Assembly: GCA_003152795.1 (NCBI GenBank)
Contig: PMBA01000295.1
Location: 2,148-10,727 of the forward strand
DNA length: 8,580 nucleotides
Direction: 5' to 3'
From: Acidobacteriaceae bacterium
Lineage (GTDB): Bacteria > Acidobacteriota > Terriglobia > Terriglobales > Acidobacteriaceae
Numbering within the stretch: the first letter of the stretch is position 1; each line of letters starts with the position of its first letter. Below the pieces are notes generated by a model. It ran no database searches and was not told the DNA's origin. It was given only the letters and a program-made list of their open reading frames with translations. The position numbers and the translations under genes were made by a program. Of the stretch, positions 1 to 6,250 are shown one piece after another.

Positions 1-480
1 GTCCAGCGCATGTGGCAGCAAATCGATCACGGCATCGAGCGACTCGACCGCTCCCACCGGGTTGCCCGGCAAATTCAGGATCAAGCTGGTTCCACGGACA
101 CCGCACACCGCGCGGCTGAGCGCGGCGAAGCGCGTCTTGCGCGCTCCCTCCGATCGCATCTGCTCCGCGACCCCTTCCAGCAGTCGATCGCAGACCGCGA
201 CCGTCGCTTCCGGCGTGACGTCGCGGGGAGCAATTCCTGTCCCGCCCGTAGTCACGACCAGTCGAGCGGACCGGCACAACTCAATCAGTCGTTCTTGAAT
301 CGCGGCGCGCTCGTCGGCCACCACACTGCGCGCCACCACTTGAAAATTGCGGCGCTCCAGCGCTTCCGCCACGGCTGGGCCGGAGAGATCCACCTTCTCC
401 CCGCGGGAACACGAATCGCTGACCGTCACCACCGCCGCCCGCGTGCGATCGAGCGCGGCGTCAGGTGTCGAGGAGGACAT
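1..480 (-). CDS. mog: Molybdopterin adenylyltransferase (MogA/MoaB family), 3' end cut by window edge
   Basis: Read from the ATG at 480-478, the frame stays open for 160 codons to the window edge, so only the extreme C-terminus is missing (the family is usually about 160-195 residues). The protein belongs to the MoCF-binding family, which activates molybdopterin with ATP to give adenylyl-molybdopterin, the substrate of MoeA, in the cytoplasm. Visible motifs: an N-terminal beta strand ending SDSCSRGE with a following DLSGP (residues 21-35), the molybdopterin-binding loop TTGGTGIAPRDVTPEAT (77-93), and LPGNPVGAVESL (137-148). The start lies 17 bases inside the 3' end of the response-regulator gene in another frame, with GAAGGTGAAG just upstream as a plausible Shine-Dalgarno site, which suggests translational coupling. 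It is the last visible gene of the moeA-moaC-regulator-mog transcript. Sequence alone does not separate MogA from MoaB naming. Confidence 0.93.
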   Translation of the reverse strand, partial: MSSSTPDAALDRTRAAVVTVSDSCSRGEKVDLSGPAVAEALERRNFQVVARSVVADERAAIQERLIELCRSARLVVTTGGTGIAPRDVTPEATVAVCDRLLEGVAEQMRSEGARKTRFAALSRAVCGVRGTSLILNLPGNPVGAVESLDAVIDLLPHALD

Positions 481-1219
481 CTTCACCTTCAGCCGCTGCG
501 TCCCGCTGCGCTTCGTCCAGCAAGCGCAATCCTTCCATCAACAGGCCCTGCGTATTCAGCGTGGTTGTTTCCTGCGAAGATTTTCCGTTGAAATCAATCT
601 GAAAATTTCCATCGATCCAGCGCAGAACTTTGAAGACCGCTTCGTCTCCCATAACCGGGCCATACGTGGCGTGTCTGACCTGTCCCTGATTGAAATAGAC
701 CTCGCACTTGTCGTTGCCATTGGTCATGGTGAGCAGGCAACTCTTGCGCCCCATCTCCAGCGACTGCACCAGGTCGATCACGTTCATCTGCGACAGACTG
801 CCCCGCAAAATGCCATCGGTTGACGCCGCCTTGCTCAATTTTTCCAGCGCGATCCGGTCCACCACGCGCTTGATTTTGTGCGTGGCATCTTTCAGGAAGA
901 AGGGTTTTTCCAGATAGTCTTCGATCGGGTCCTGCATCGACAACCGTTCGCTGATGTCGGCCTTGCTGGCCATCAGGATTACGGCGATGCCGGAGGTTGC
1001 CGGCCGGCCCTTCAGTTTTTCCAGCAACTGCCGCCCGTCCATGCCCGGCATACGATAGTCGGCGATCAGCACATCGGGCAGATCATCGACGGCCTTCAAT
1101 AATGCATCGGCTCCGTCGGTTGCGACCGTAACCTCGCCCATGGCCGAGAGTGCCTGCTGGAGCATCCCGAGCACCATCGGATTGTCGTCCACCAGCAGGA
1201 TTTTAACGTTGCTCGCCAT
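461..1219 (-). CDS. Response regulator, REC domain plus DUF4388 (PatA-like) domain
   Basis: A 252-residue two-domain protein. Residues 5-123 are a receiver domain with the acidic pair D11/D12, phosphoacceptor D54 in the loop IADYRMPGMDG, a conserved-type S85 (ILMASKAD) and K105-P106, so phosphorylation should work. Residues 136-215 match the DUF4388 pattern: G-x-L-x-G-S-L at its start, MNVIDLVQSLEMGRKSCLLTM, then VYFNQGQVRHATYG and GDEAVFKVLRWIDGNFQI. In this family the domain occurs in gliding or pilus-related and cyanobacterial PatA-type regulators and is thought to mediate protein contacts. There is no DNA-binding domain, so it probably acts by protein interaction. It follows moaC by 19 bp and overlaps mog by 20 bp, so it is co-transcribed with Moco genes. 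No partner kinase is visible. The start has only weak Shine-Dalgarno likeness, consistent with coupling to moaC termination. Confidence 0.92.
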   Translation of the reverse strand: MASNVKILLVDDNPMVLGMLQQALSAMGEVTVATDGADALLKAVDDLPDVLIADYRMPGMDGRQLLEKLKGRPATSGIAVILMASKADISERLSMQDPIEDYLEKPFFLKDATHKIKRVVDRIALEKLSKAASTDGILRGSLSQMNVIDLVQSLEMGRKSCLLTMTNGNDKCEVYFNQGQVRHATYGPVMGDEAVFKVLRWIDGNFQIDFNGKSSQETTTLNTQGLLMEGLRLLDEAQRDAAAEGEDVLLDT

Positions 1220-1238
1220 AATTCAATCAGGATGGAAT

Positions 1239-1718
1239 CTACTTCCGCCTGGCGCTTCTCCGGTAGTCTCCGCTCTTTCCGCCCGACTTCCGCTGGAGCA
1301 TCACTTCCCGGATTTCGATGCCCTTGTCCAGCGCCTTGCACATGTCGTACACGGTCAATGCCGCTATGCTGGCCGCGACCAGCGCTTCCATCTCCACGCC
1401 GGTTTCCGCCGTAGTCTTCACTTTTGTGGCAATAGAAACGCCATTCTCGCACACGCGCAGGGTCACAGCAATGTGCGACAGGGGCACGGGATGGCACATC
1501 GGAATCAACTCTGCGGTGCGCTTCGCCGCCATGATTCCCGCTGTGCGCGCCACCTCCAGCGGGTCGCCCTTCGGATTCTCCGGCAGTGCTCGCAGCACCT
1601 CGGGCGCCATCACGACGAATGCGCTAGCCTCCGCTTCCCTCGCGGTGCGCGGCTTCGCCGACACGTCCACCATGCGGGCCTGGCCCCGAGCGTCGTAGTG
1701 AGAGAGTTTTTTCGGCAT
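1239..1718 (-). CDS. moaC: Cyclic pyranopterin monophosphate synthase MoaC
   Basis: A 159-residue protein, the normal length for the family. MoaC converts 3',8-cyclo-7,8-dihydro-GTP, made by MoaA, into cyclic pyranopterin monophosphate in the first stage of molybdenum-cofactor synthesis. Clear motifs: MVDVSAK near the N-terminus (16-22), the tract KRTAELIPMCHPVPLSH (66-82) with conserved C75-H76, TGVEMEAL (106-113) and YDMCKALDK (124-132), which holds the catalytic Asp125 and Lys128 equivalents. The C-terminal GGKSG motif is also present, followed by a short basic tail. It sits 47 bp downstream of moeA and 19 bp upstream of the response regulator. A weak site (GTAGGCG) lies just before the ATG. 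moaA, moaD and moaE are not in the window. Confidence 0.97.
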   Translation of the reverse strand: MPKKLSHYDARGQARMVDVSAKPRTAREAEASAFVVMAPEVLRALPENPKGDPLEVARTAGIMAAKRTAELIPMCHPVPLSHIAVTLRVCENGVSIATKVKTTAETGVEMEALVAASIAALTVYDMCKALDKGIEIREVMLQRKSGGKSGDYRRSARRK

Positions 1719-1765
1719 CGCCTACAGGTTATCGCACTCGGCCCAGGCCTCGCTTCCCCGCCGCA

Positions 1766-3154
1766 TCAGTTGGATCGCATTAACAGCGACACCCATTCTC
1801 CGGCGTCGATCCGTTCGCGATCTGGAGGAATCACGACATAGCAATCAGCCCGAGCCAGCGTTGCGATATCGCCCGATCCCTGCCATCGCGCCAACTCAAC
1901 CTGGGCGTTCTCAAACTCTCCCGAGAGCACCGCCGGAAGAAATCGCTTCAAGCCAGTCTTCGTCCGGATCTCGGATTTCAGGCGCGCGCGAAGAAAAATC
2001 AGGGGCTGCGGCGTCTGACCCGCCAACGCTTCGATCATCGGCCGGGCAAACAGTTCGAAAGTCACCATGGTGGAAACCGGGTTTCCGGGCAGGCCAAAAA
2101 AATACCTTTTGTGTGGCGCGGACACTCTTGTCGGCGCTGATGGTGGACTCGCTGCCGACACGCGGACAAGAGTGTCCGCGCCACACGAGCCAAACACTAC
2201 CGGCCGCCCGGGCTGAATCTCCGCTCCCGTAAAATAAAATTCCGCCTGCAATTCCGCGAGAACCTGCTCCACCAGGTCGTACTTGCCCATGGAAACGCCG
2301 CCCGTCAGCAAAAGAAGATCGCACTGCAACCCTTCTTCAATCAACGCCCGCAGCCGCCGGGGCTCGTCCGGAGCAATCGCCAGGCGCACCGGCTTCCCGC
2401 CGGCATTCTGAACCTGCGCCGCCAGCGAATACGAATTTGAATTCCGTATCTGCGCCGGGCCCGGCGTCGCGTCAATCTCTACCACCTCGTCACCCGTTGA
2501 CAGTACAGCCACGCGCGGCTTCCGGAAAACCTGGACGCGGTTCTTCCCGACTGAAGCCGCGATGGCGATGCCGGCATGGTCCAAGCGTCGTCCTCGATCT
2601 AACAGGGGTTGTGCCGCCCGCGCTTCTGCGCCGCGTGGAACAAAATTCTCGCCGCGATTAACACTCCGGTGGACTTCCACCGAATGGCCGGAAACGGAGG
2701 TGTGCTCGACCATCACCACCGCATCCGCGCCTGCCGGCAGCGGAGCTCCCGTCATAATCTGGACGGCCTGCCCTGGGCCGACCGAGCATACTCCCGGTTC
2801 CGGCCATTCGCCCGCCTTCACCTCGCCCACCATTTCAAGCCGAGCCGGGATCGCCGCCACATCCGCCGCGCGTACTGCGTATCCATCGCGAGTAGCCCGA
2901 TCAAAGGGAGGGAAGTCGCGATCCGCCAAAATTTTCCCGGCCAGCACCCGGCCCGAAGCCGCCAGCAGATCGACCGTCTCCAGTTCTGGTGGACACACGC
3001 TGGCCGCGTGAAGTTCAACCAGACGTCGAGCTTCTTCGAAGCTGACGATTCCCGCCGTGGAAGCGCTGGAGGACATGCACGGATGATACCCCGCCTGCTT
3101 CTTTGCGAGCCATTCGTTCGCATTTTCGGCAGTGTCCTGATTTGTAATAGCCAT
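1766..3154 (-). CDS. moeA: Molybdopterin molybdenumtransferase MoeA, carrying an in-frame palindromic insertion
   Basis: MoeA inserts molybdate into adenylyl-molybdopterin to give active Moco. With this start the protein has 462 residues, against about 400-420 usual. Motifs: PPFDRATRDGYAV (82-94), IMTGAPLPAGADAVV (133-147), VLSTGDEV (217-224), RNSNSY (237-242), LLTGGVSMGKYD (282-293), IQPGRPVVFG (313-322) and FFGLPGNPVSTMVTFEL (from 352). Between VVFG and RYFFGLPGNP, where relatives have only about 6-8 residues, lie about 26 extra (323-348), encoded by the 76-bp palindrome. The reading frame is intact, so the gene may still work. Start choice: the ATG at 3154 has AAGG at a 7-nt spacing and a possible -10 box (GATAAT) about 40 bases upstream. 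The ATG at 3076 fits the family N-terminus better but lacks a good ribosome site, and the open frame to 3253 is unlikely to be translated. moaC follows 47 bp later. Confidence 0.93.
   Translation of the reverse strand: MAITNQDTAENANEWLAKKQAGYHPCMSSSASTAGIVSFEEARRLVELHAASVCPPELETVDLLAASGRVLAGKILADRDFPPFDRATRDGYAVRAADVAAIPARLEMVGEVKAGEWPEPGVCSVGPGQAVQIMTGAPLPAGADAVVMVEHTSVSGHSVEVHRSVNRGENFVPRGAEARAAQPLLDRGRRLDHAGIAIAASVGKNRVQVFRKPRVAVLSTGDEVVEIDATPGPAQIRNSNSYSLAAQVQNAGGKPVRLAIAPDEPRRLRALIEEGLQCDLLLLTGGVSMGKYDLVEQVLAELQAEFYFTGAEIQPGRPVVFGSCGADTLVRVSAASPPSAPTRVSAPHKRYFFGLPGNPVSTMVTFELFARPMIEALAGQTPQPLIFLRARLKSEIRTKTGLKRFLPAVLSGEFENAQVELARWQGSGDIATLARADCYVVIPPDRERIDAGEWVSLLMRSN
2111..2186. repeat. 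Pair of inverted REP-like hairpins (76-bp palindromic element) inside moeA
   Basis: Positions 2111-2132 and 2165-2186 are perfect 22-bp inverted copies separated by 32 bp. Each half is also a hairpin by itself: 2161-2168 (CGCGGACA) pairs perfectly with 2173-2180 (TGTCCGCG) around an AGAG loop, and 2117-2124 pairs with 2129-2136 around CTCT with one mismatch. Two hairpin units in head-to-head order is the architecture of a REP/BIME-type element. It lies wholly within the moeA reading frame and corresponds to about residues 323-348 (78 bp, a whole number of codons). No transposase is present. Similar arms are, from memory, widespread in Acidobacteriota genomes, but that was not checked. Confidence 0.9.
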
Positions 3155-3161
3155 GACTTGA

Positions 3162-3199
3162 CCTTGCACACCACGCCGTCGGACGGGGTCGCTATTATC
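3162..3199 (-). promoter_or_regulatory. Possible moeA promoter -10 box and ribosome site
   Basis: On the minus strand GATAAT (3199-3194) matches five of six bases of a sigma-70 -10 box. AAGG (3165-3162) lies 7 nt before the ATG at 3154. The implied leader is about 30 nt. No convincing -35 hexamer is visible at 16-18 bp spacing, so the promoter call is weak. Its main value is support for the 3154 start. Confidence 0.35.
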
Positions 3200-3408
3200 A
3201 GGCCGTAGCAGGGGTTTTGAGCGTAATGGCCGAAGGGCAAACAAACGGCGCAAAGCTGTGCTAATGCCTGGTTACATCAACTGATGACGCAACGCCTCTT
3301 CGCTTCGTTCGGTCTCAAATATCCGCTCGGTCTAGATCAGGTTGTCGGCAGCAAGATTGATACCAGAACCTATGTCGCCCATCGAAACACGGAGACTCTG
3401 GTTGCGTC

Positions 3409-3438
3409 TATACTGTGAAGCTATTTCGCTAGGGGAGG
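3409..3438 (+). promoter_or_regulatory. -10-like box and strong ribosome site of the CPBP gene
   Basis: TATACT at 3409-3414 resembles a sigma-70 -10 box. AGGGGAGG at 3431-3438 is a strong Shine-Dalgarno site directly before the ATG at 3442 and fixes that start. No good -35 hexamer was seen. Confidence 0.5.
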
Positions 3439-3441
3439 CGC

Positions 3442-4293
3442 ATGAAATCGACCTTGACTGCTCCTGATTCCTCGAAGCCCTCTTTCCCGATTTCGTTCGT
3501 TCTCGCTGCCTTCGGCTTCACTTGGACCTTCTGGTTGCTTGCCTGGTTGTTCGGACGGAGCGTCGGTCAAGGGCCGCTGCAACTAACGCTGCTGGTCATT
3601 GGCGGATTCGGGCCGACCCTCATGGCCTGCGTGTTCGTGGCCCAACGAGAGGGTTGGAGAGGTGCCGGGGTATTTCTGGGACGCGGCCTCAATCCACGTT
3701 TTCCTCTGTCACTGCTTGGTTTCGTAGTGTTGATCCCGCTGGTGGTGAACGGAGCGGCGTACTTCACGACCGGCGGTAGAAAAATCGAAACGAATCTGGC
3801 ACACCTCGTGGGAACGTATGTTCTTTGGTTTTTCTTTGGCGGCCCGTTTAACGAAGACTACGGTTGGAGAGGGTACGTACTGCCGCGGCTACTGGCGAGA
3901 TGGAATCCGGTGATGGCGAGTCTGTTGCTTGGTTTGTTGTGGAGTGCGTGGCACTGGCCCTTGTTTTATCTCGCAGGCACAACGCAATCCCAGACACCGC
4001 TCTGGGTTTTCTTCTTGTCCACGACAGCACAGGCCATCGTCTACACGTGGATATGGAATCAAGCAGGCAAGAAACTTCTGCCGGTGATGCTCTATCACTC
4101 TTTTTCCAATATTTCGGTGGTGGTTTTCCCCCAACCGCACATTGTTGGCGGTATTGACCGCAGTACCTATGTCGAGGCACTTTTGGCCCTTTCGCTGGCC
4201 TTGACGCTGGTCCTTTTTTACGGAAAGCGACTTGGGATCAAGGAAGTGCCGGATCATACAACGGACTCATTGACCCCTGAACCGGGATTCTGA
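3442..4293 (+). CDS. CPBP-family (CAAX-protease-like) intramembrane protein
   Basis: A 283-residue, very hydrophobic protein with about seven or eight membrane-spanning stretches (roughly 17-38, 47-66, 88-108, 122-134, 156-178, 187-205, 213-230 and 243-260). The three family motifs appear in order: NEDYGWRGYVLP (137-148; E138, D139, R143) corresponds to motif EExxxR, WSAWHWPLFY (167-176; H171) to motif two, and MLYHSFSN (216-223; H219, N223) to HxxxN. These residues form the metal-binding active site in CPBP/Rce1-type proteases. Here the second glutamate of EExxxR is aspartate, a conservative change that may or may not affect activity. Family members act in prenyl-protein processing, bacteriocin self-immunity or unknown membrane roles; nothing nearby points to one. 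The gene is alone on the plus strand and has a strong ribosome site. Confidence 0.88.
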   Translation: MKSTLTAPDSSKPSFPISFVLAAFGFTWTFWLLAWLFGRSVGQGPLQLTLLVIGGFGPTLMACVFVAQREGWRGAGVFLGRGLNPRFPLSLLGFVVLIPLVVNGAAYFTTGGRKIETNLAHLVGTYVLWFFFGGPFNEDYGWRGYVLPRLLARWNPVMASLLLGLLWSAWHWPLFYLAGTTQSQTPLWVFFLSTTAQAIVYTWIWNQAGKKLLPVMLYHSFSNISVVVFPQPHIVGGIDRSTYVEALLALSLALTLVLFYGKRLGIKEVPDHTTDSLTPEPGF

Positions 4294-4301
4294 GTGCGAC
4301 A

Positions 4302-4329
4302 TAGGCCTTCGGCCCGAATGCGGCCTTTA
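4302..4329 (+). terminator. Weak candidate terminator hairpin after the CPBP gene
   Basis: AGGCC (4303-4307) can pair with GGCCT (4322-4326) around a 14-base loop that itself contains GGCCC, and TT follows. The stem is short and the T run is poor. It could serve either strand or be unrelated to termination. Confidence 0.2.
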
Positions 4330-4650
4330 TGCGCCTGTCAGAGCATACTTGTTGCAAAATCGCGATATCACTCGTTGACCAGCGGTCAAAACGTGAAATC
4401 CCTGACTACAAAGGTTCGGACCCAGCTCGATTGCATGCTGCGTTTTCAGAGCGTGAACTAGAGTACGGAATGACGAGGCTTTCTTGACTGACGCTTTGAG
4501 TTCATTGGCAGCAACCGATTGAGTGAGGATGTCATCATCCGCGTCGATTGCTTCGTTTAGGACATCGCACACAAACTCAAAAGGCGCTTCACTCACGGGG
4601 CGAAGCGACAGTTTGACTGGAACCTTTCTTCCGACTAGTTTTGCGTGCAA
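4327..4650 (-). CDS. Hypothetical protein, weakly supported
   Basis: A 107-codon frame opening with TTG at 4650-4648 and closing with TAA at 4329-4327. The product has a protein-like mix of charged and hydrophobic residues, including an acidic patch (NEAIDADDDIL, about residues 32-42) and a basic amphipathic stretch (ELKASVKKASSFRTLVHALK, about 50-69). No family was recognised. There is no clear ribosome site before the TTG. A GTG within the sequence RPVSEAP, about residue 19, is an alternative start. It could be a real small gene, a remnant or chance. Confidence 0.3.
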   Translation of the reverse strand: MHAKLVGRKVPVKLSLRPVSEAPFEFVCDVLNEAIDADDDILTQSVAANELKASVKKASSFRTLVHALKTQHAIELGPNLCSQGFHVLTAGQRVISRFCNKYALTGA

Positions 4651-4713
4651 ACCCGTAGGCTTCAGGGGATTGATACCGCGATTTCACCAACTACCGTACC
4701 AACCCAGTTTGGC

Positions 4714-4719
4714 TATACT
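4714..4719 (+). promoter_or_regulatory. -10-like box just upstream of the small membrane-peptide frame
   Basis: TATACT, the same hexamer found before the CPBP gene, ends 11 bp before the ATG at 4731. If used, the transcript would start within a few bases of the ATG and be nearly leaderless. No matching -35 box was seen. Confidence 0.25.
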
Positions 4720-4730
4720 CTTGCTCGTCG

Positions 4731-4921
4731 ATGAGCGCGCAAAGAGGCCCTCGGAGACAGCCAGGCGTTATTGTCGTAATCGCCGTTGCTGTCCTACTCA
4801 ACTTGGTTGTTGACTGGTTTGTCTTCAAGCCGACGAACGTAGTTTTGTTATTGTCCTAGAAGCTACAGTCGTGGCAGTCATCGCCTTGCTGGTAATTGCG
4901 CGCAGGCCATCCGACCCTTAA
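4731..4921 (+). pseudogene. Probable frameshifted gene for a small two-helix membrane protein
   Basis: From the ATG at 4731 a 42-codon frame (TAG at 4857-4859) encodes a basic N-terminus, MSAQRGPRRQPG, then a hydrophobic helix, VIVVIAVAVLLNLVVDWFVF (residues 13-32). In the -1 frame, open across the same end and closing with TAA at 4919-4921, follows a second hydrophobic helix, VIVLEATVVAVIALLVIARR. One base-level shift near the T run at 4843-4846 would join them into a protein of about 63 residues with two transmembrane helices. No family was recognised and no ribosome site precedes the ATG. A single-helix 42-residue peptide, programmed frameshifting or chance are alternatives. Confidence 0.35.
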
Positions 4922-4972
4922 CTGTTTAAAAATCTCGATTACACTCAAAATCCATCAAACTAACGCACCTGA

Positions 4973-6118
4973 TTACCGCGCCAGTTCCTGCCCCAGCACG
5001 GTCGCATTGCTGGCGAAGCAGAGGCCGGTTTCGAGATCCACCAGGCCGGAGTGGACCAGTTTCGCGATCTCGCCGTCGAAGTGCTGCATGCCTTCGTTTT
5101 CGCTGGCCTTGATCGCGTCCAGCAAGGTGCGGCCTGGGCGCTCGCCCTGTTCGACGCAGTCGCGAGTGCGCGAGTTGGATTTCAAAATTTCGACTACGGG
5201 GATGCGGTCACCGCCATCGTTGCGCGGGATCAGCCTCTGGGCAATGATGTAGCGGAAAGTTTTGGCGAGACGTTCCCGCACCGATTGCTGTTCGTTCGCA
5301 GCGAAGGTCCCGACGACGCGTTCCACGGTCTTCGAAGCATCGACGGTGTTCATGCTGGAAAGGACGAGGTGGCCGTTTTCGGCGGCTTCCAGAAGAATTT
5401 CGAGGGTTTCGCGGTCGCGGATTTCGCCGACCATGATAACGCGCGGCGCTTGACGCAACGCGGCCCGCAGCGCAAGGGTAAAATTCGGGGCATCGCTGTG
5501 CAGTTCGCGCTGGTGGACGGTCGATTTCTTGTGCTTGTGCAGAAACTCAATGGGATCTTCAACCGTCAGAACGTGATAGCAATATTCGGAGTTGATGCGG
5601 TCAATCAGCGCGGCCAAGGTGGAAGACTTGCCCGATCCGGTACCGCCCGTCACCAGGATGATGCCGTTGCGGACCCTTGCCGCCTCTTCCAATTGCGGGG
5701 GCAGATGAAGCGAACTGAAAGTTGGAATCACGGTCGGAATGACGCGCATCACAATGGCGCAACTTCCGCGCTGGATAAAGACGTTGACGCGAAAGCGCGC
5801 CATCCCGGGCAAGCCGTAGGAAACGTCGCAGGAACCTTGCTCGCGAAGCGTGTTGATGGCTTGCTTATTGGTGCCGATCAGGTCGGCCGCGATGCGCCGG
5901 GTGTCATCCGCCGAAAGGATGCCGTTCCCGGAGACCGCAACCGCCGTAAGCTGGCCGTGAATCTCGACCTGAGGCGGACGGCCCGGCGAGAAAATCAGAT
6001 CGCTAACCTTCTCCGAGGCGCGCAACATGCCAGACAGGAGAGCCTGCGTCGGGATCGAACCCGTTCCGCTGATGCCCTCAAAGGCAATCGCAATCGGGGA
6101 ATTCCCCGGAGCAGCCAT
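4973..6118 (-). CDS. pilT: PilT/PilU-family type IV pilus retraction-type ATPase, atypical motifs
   Basis: A 381-residue secretion-superfamily ATPase. In the family, hexamers at the cytoplasmic base of type IV pili hydrolyse ATP to retract the pilus for twitching motility. The N-terminal domain includes VSDLIFSPGRPPQVEIHGQL (38-57), the counterpart of ASDLHLS.G.PP. Then come the Walker A motif GGTGSGKSST (158-167), the Asp box VLTVEDPIEF (183-192), the Walker B motif VIMVGEIRD (227-235) and the His box NGHLVLSSMNT (248-258). Oddities: the second histidine of the usual TLHT is Asn257, and the AIRNLI motif of true PilT is replaced by SRTRDCV (316-322), although GMQHFD (343-348) is kept. This places it among PilT/PilU-like paralogues rather than canonical PilT. 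Start: the ATG at 6118 has GGGAG at an 8-nt spacing; a GTG at 6127 overlaps that site and is rejected. No other pilus genes are in the window. Confidence 0.9.
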   Translation of the reverse strand: MAAPGNSPIAIAFEGISGTGSIPTQALLSGMLRASEKVSDLIFSPGRPPQVEIHGQLTAVAVSGNGILSADDTRRIAADLIGTNKQAINTLREQGSCDVSYGLPGMARFRVNVFIQRGSCAIVMRVIPTVIPTFSSLHLPPQLEEAARVRNGIILVTGGTGSGKSSTLAALIDRINSEYCYHVLTVEDPIEFLHKHKKSTVHQRELHSDAPNFTLALRAALRQAPRVIMVGEIRDRETLEILLEAAENGHLVLSSMNTVDASKTVERVVGTFAANEQQSVRERLAKTFRYIIAQRLIPRNDGGDRIPVVEILKSNSRTRDCVEQGERPGRTLLDAIKASENEGMQHFDGEIAKLVHSGLVDLETGLCFASNATVLGQELAR

Positions 6119-6250
6119 TCCATACACTCCCGGTTATCAGCCTTGACACCACAGGGGAGAAATGTCGCCGAGGACCTATGTAATGAATGTAGCGCGGCTG
6201 GGCGGAAGAGCGAAGGACGAGTAGGCCAACGACCTCGGTAACTGAAGAAG

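Larger units (their letters stand above)
3155..3441. other. Divergent intergenic region between moeA and the CPBP gene
   Basis: This 287-bp stretch separates the minus-strand Moco cluster from the plus-strand CPBP gene and should carry both promoters. Besides the two -10-like boxes listed separately, a short plus-strand reading frame from the ATG at 3284 to the TGA at 3416-3418 could encode 44 residues starting MTQRLFASFGLKYPL. It has no ribosome site and no recognisable family, so it is not called as a gene. No strong hairpin or RNA family was recognised. Confidence 0.5.
4294..4972. other. Poorly coding stretch between the CPBP gene and pilT
   Basis: About 680 bp without a confidently recognised gene. 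It looks less GC-rich than the flanking genes. It contains a weak minus-strand reading frame (4327-4650) and a likely frameshifted small membrane-peptide gene on the plus strand (4731-4921), each listed separately. The rest, including 4651-4713 and 4922-4972, shows no feature I can name. The loss of coding quality suggests decayed or recently inserted DNA. Confidence 0.5.

Noticed and set aside
10..591. A 193-codon plus-strand frame over the mog and regulator 3' ends
   Set aside because: The minus strand encodes MogA/MoaB motifs across this stretch; the plus-strand product is Arg/His-rich noise.
1719..1765. Moco riboswitch between moeA and moaC
   Set aside because: The gap is only 47 bp, too short for the known Moco RNA motif, and shows no strong structure.
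3155..3253. Upstream extension of the moeA frame to 3253
   Set aside because: It crosses the likely promoter and ribosome site of moeA and encodes an Arg/Leu-rich segment foreign to the family.
6168..6238. CCGAGG (6168-6173) facing CCTCGG (6233-6238) in the pilT upstream gap
   Set aside because: Six base pairs around a 59-base interior in GC-rich DNA is not convincing as a repeat or operator.
5051..6241. A 396-codon plus-strand open frame opposite pilT
   Set aside because: It is the antisense shadow of a clear ATPase gene. The product is rich in Arg, Gly and Asp with no domain pattern.
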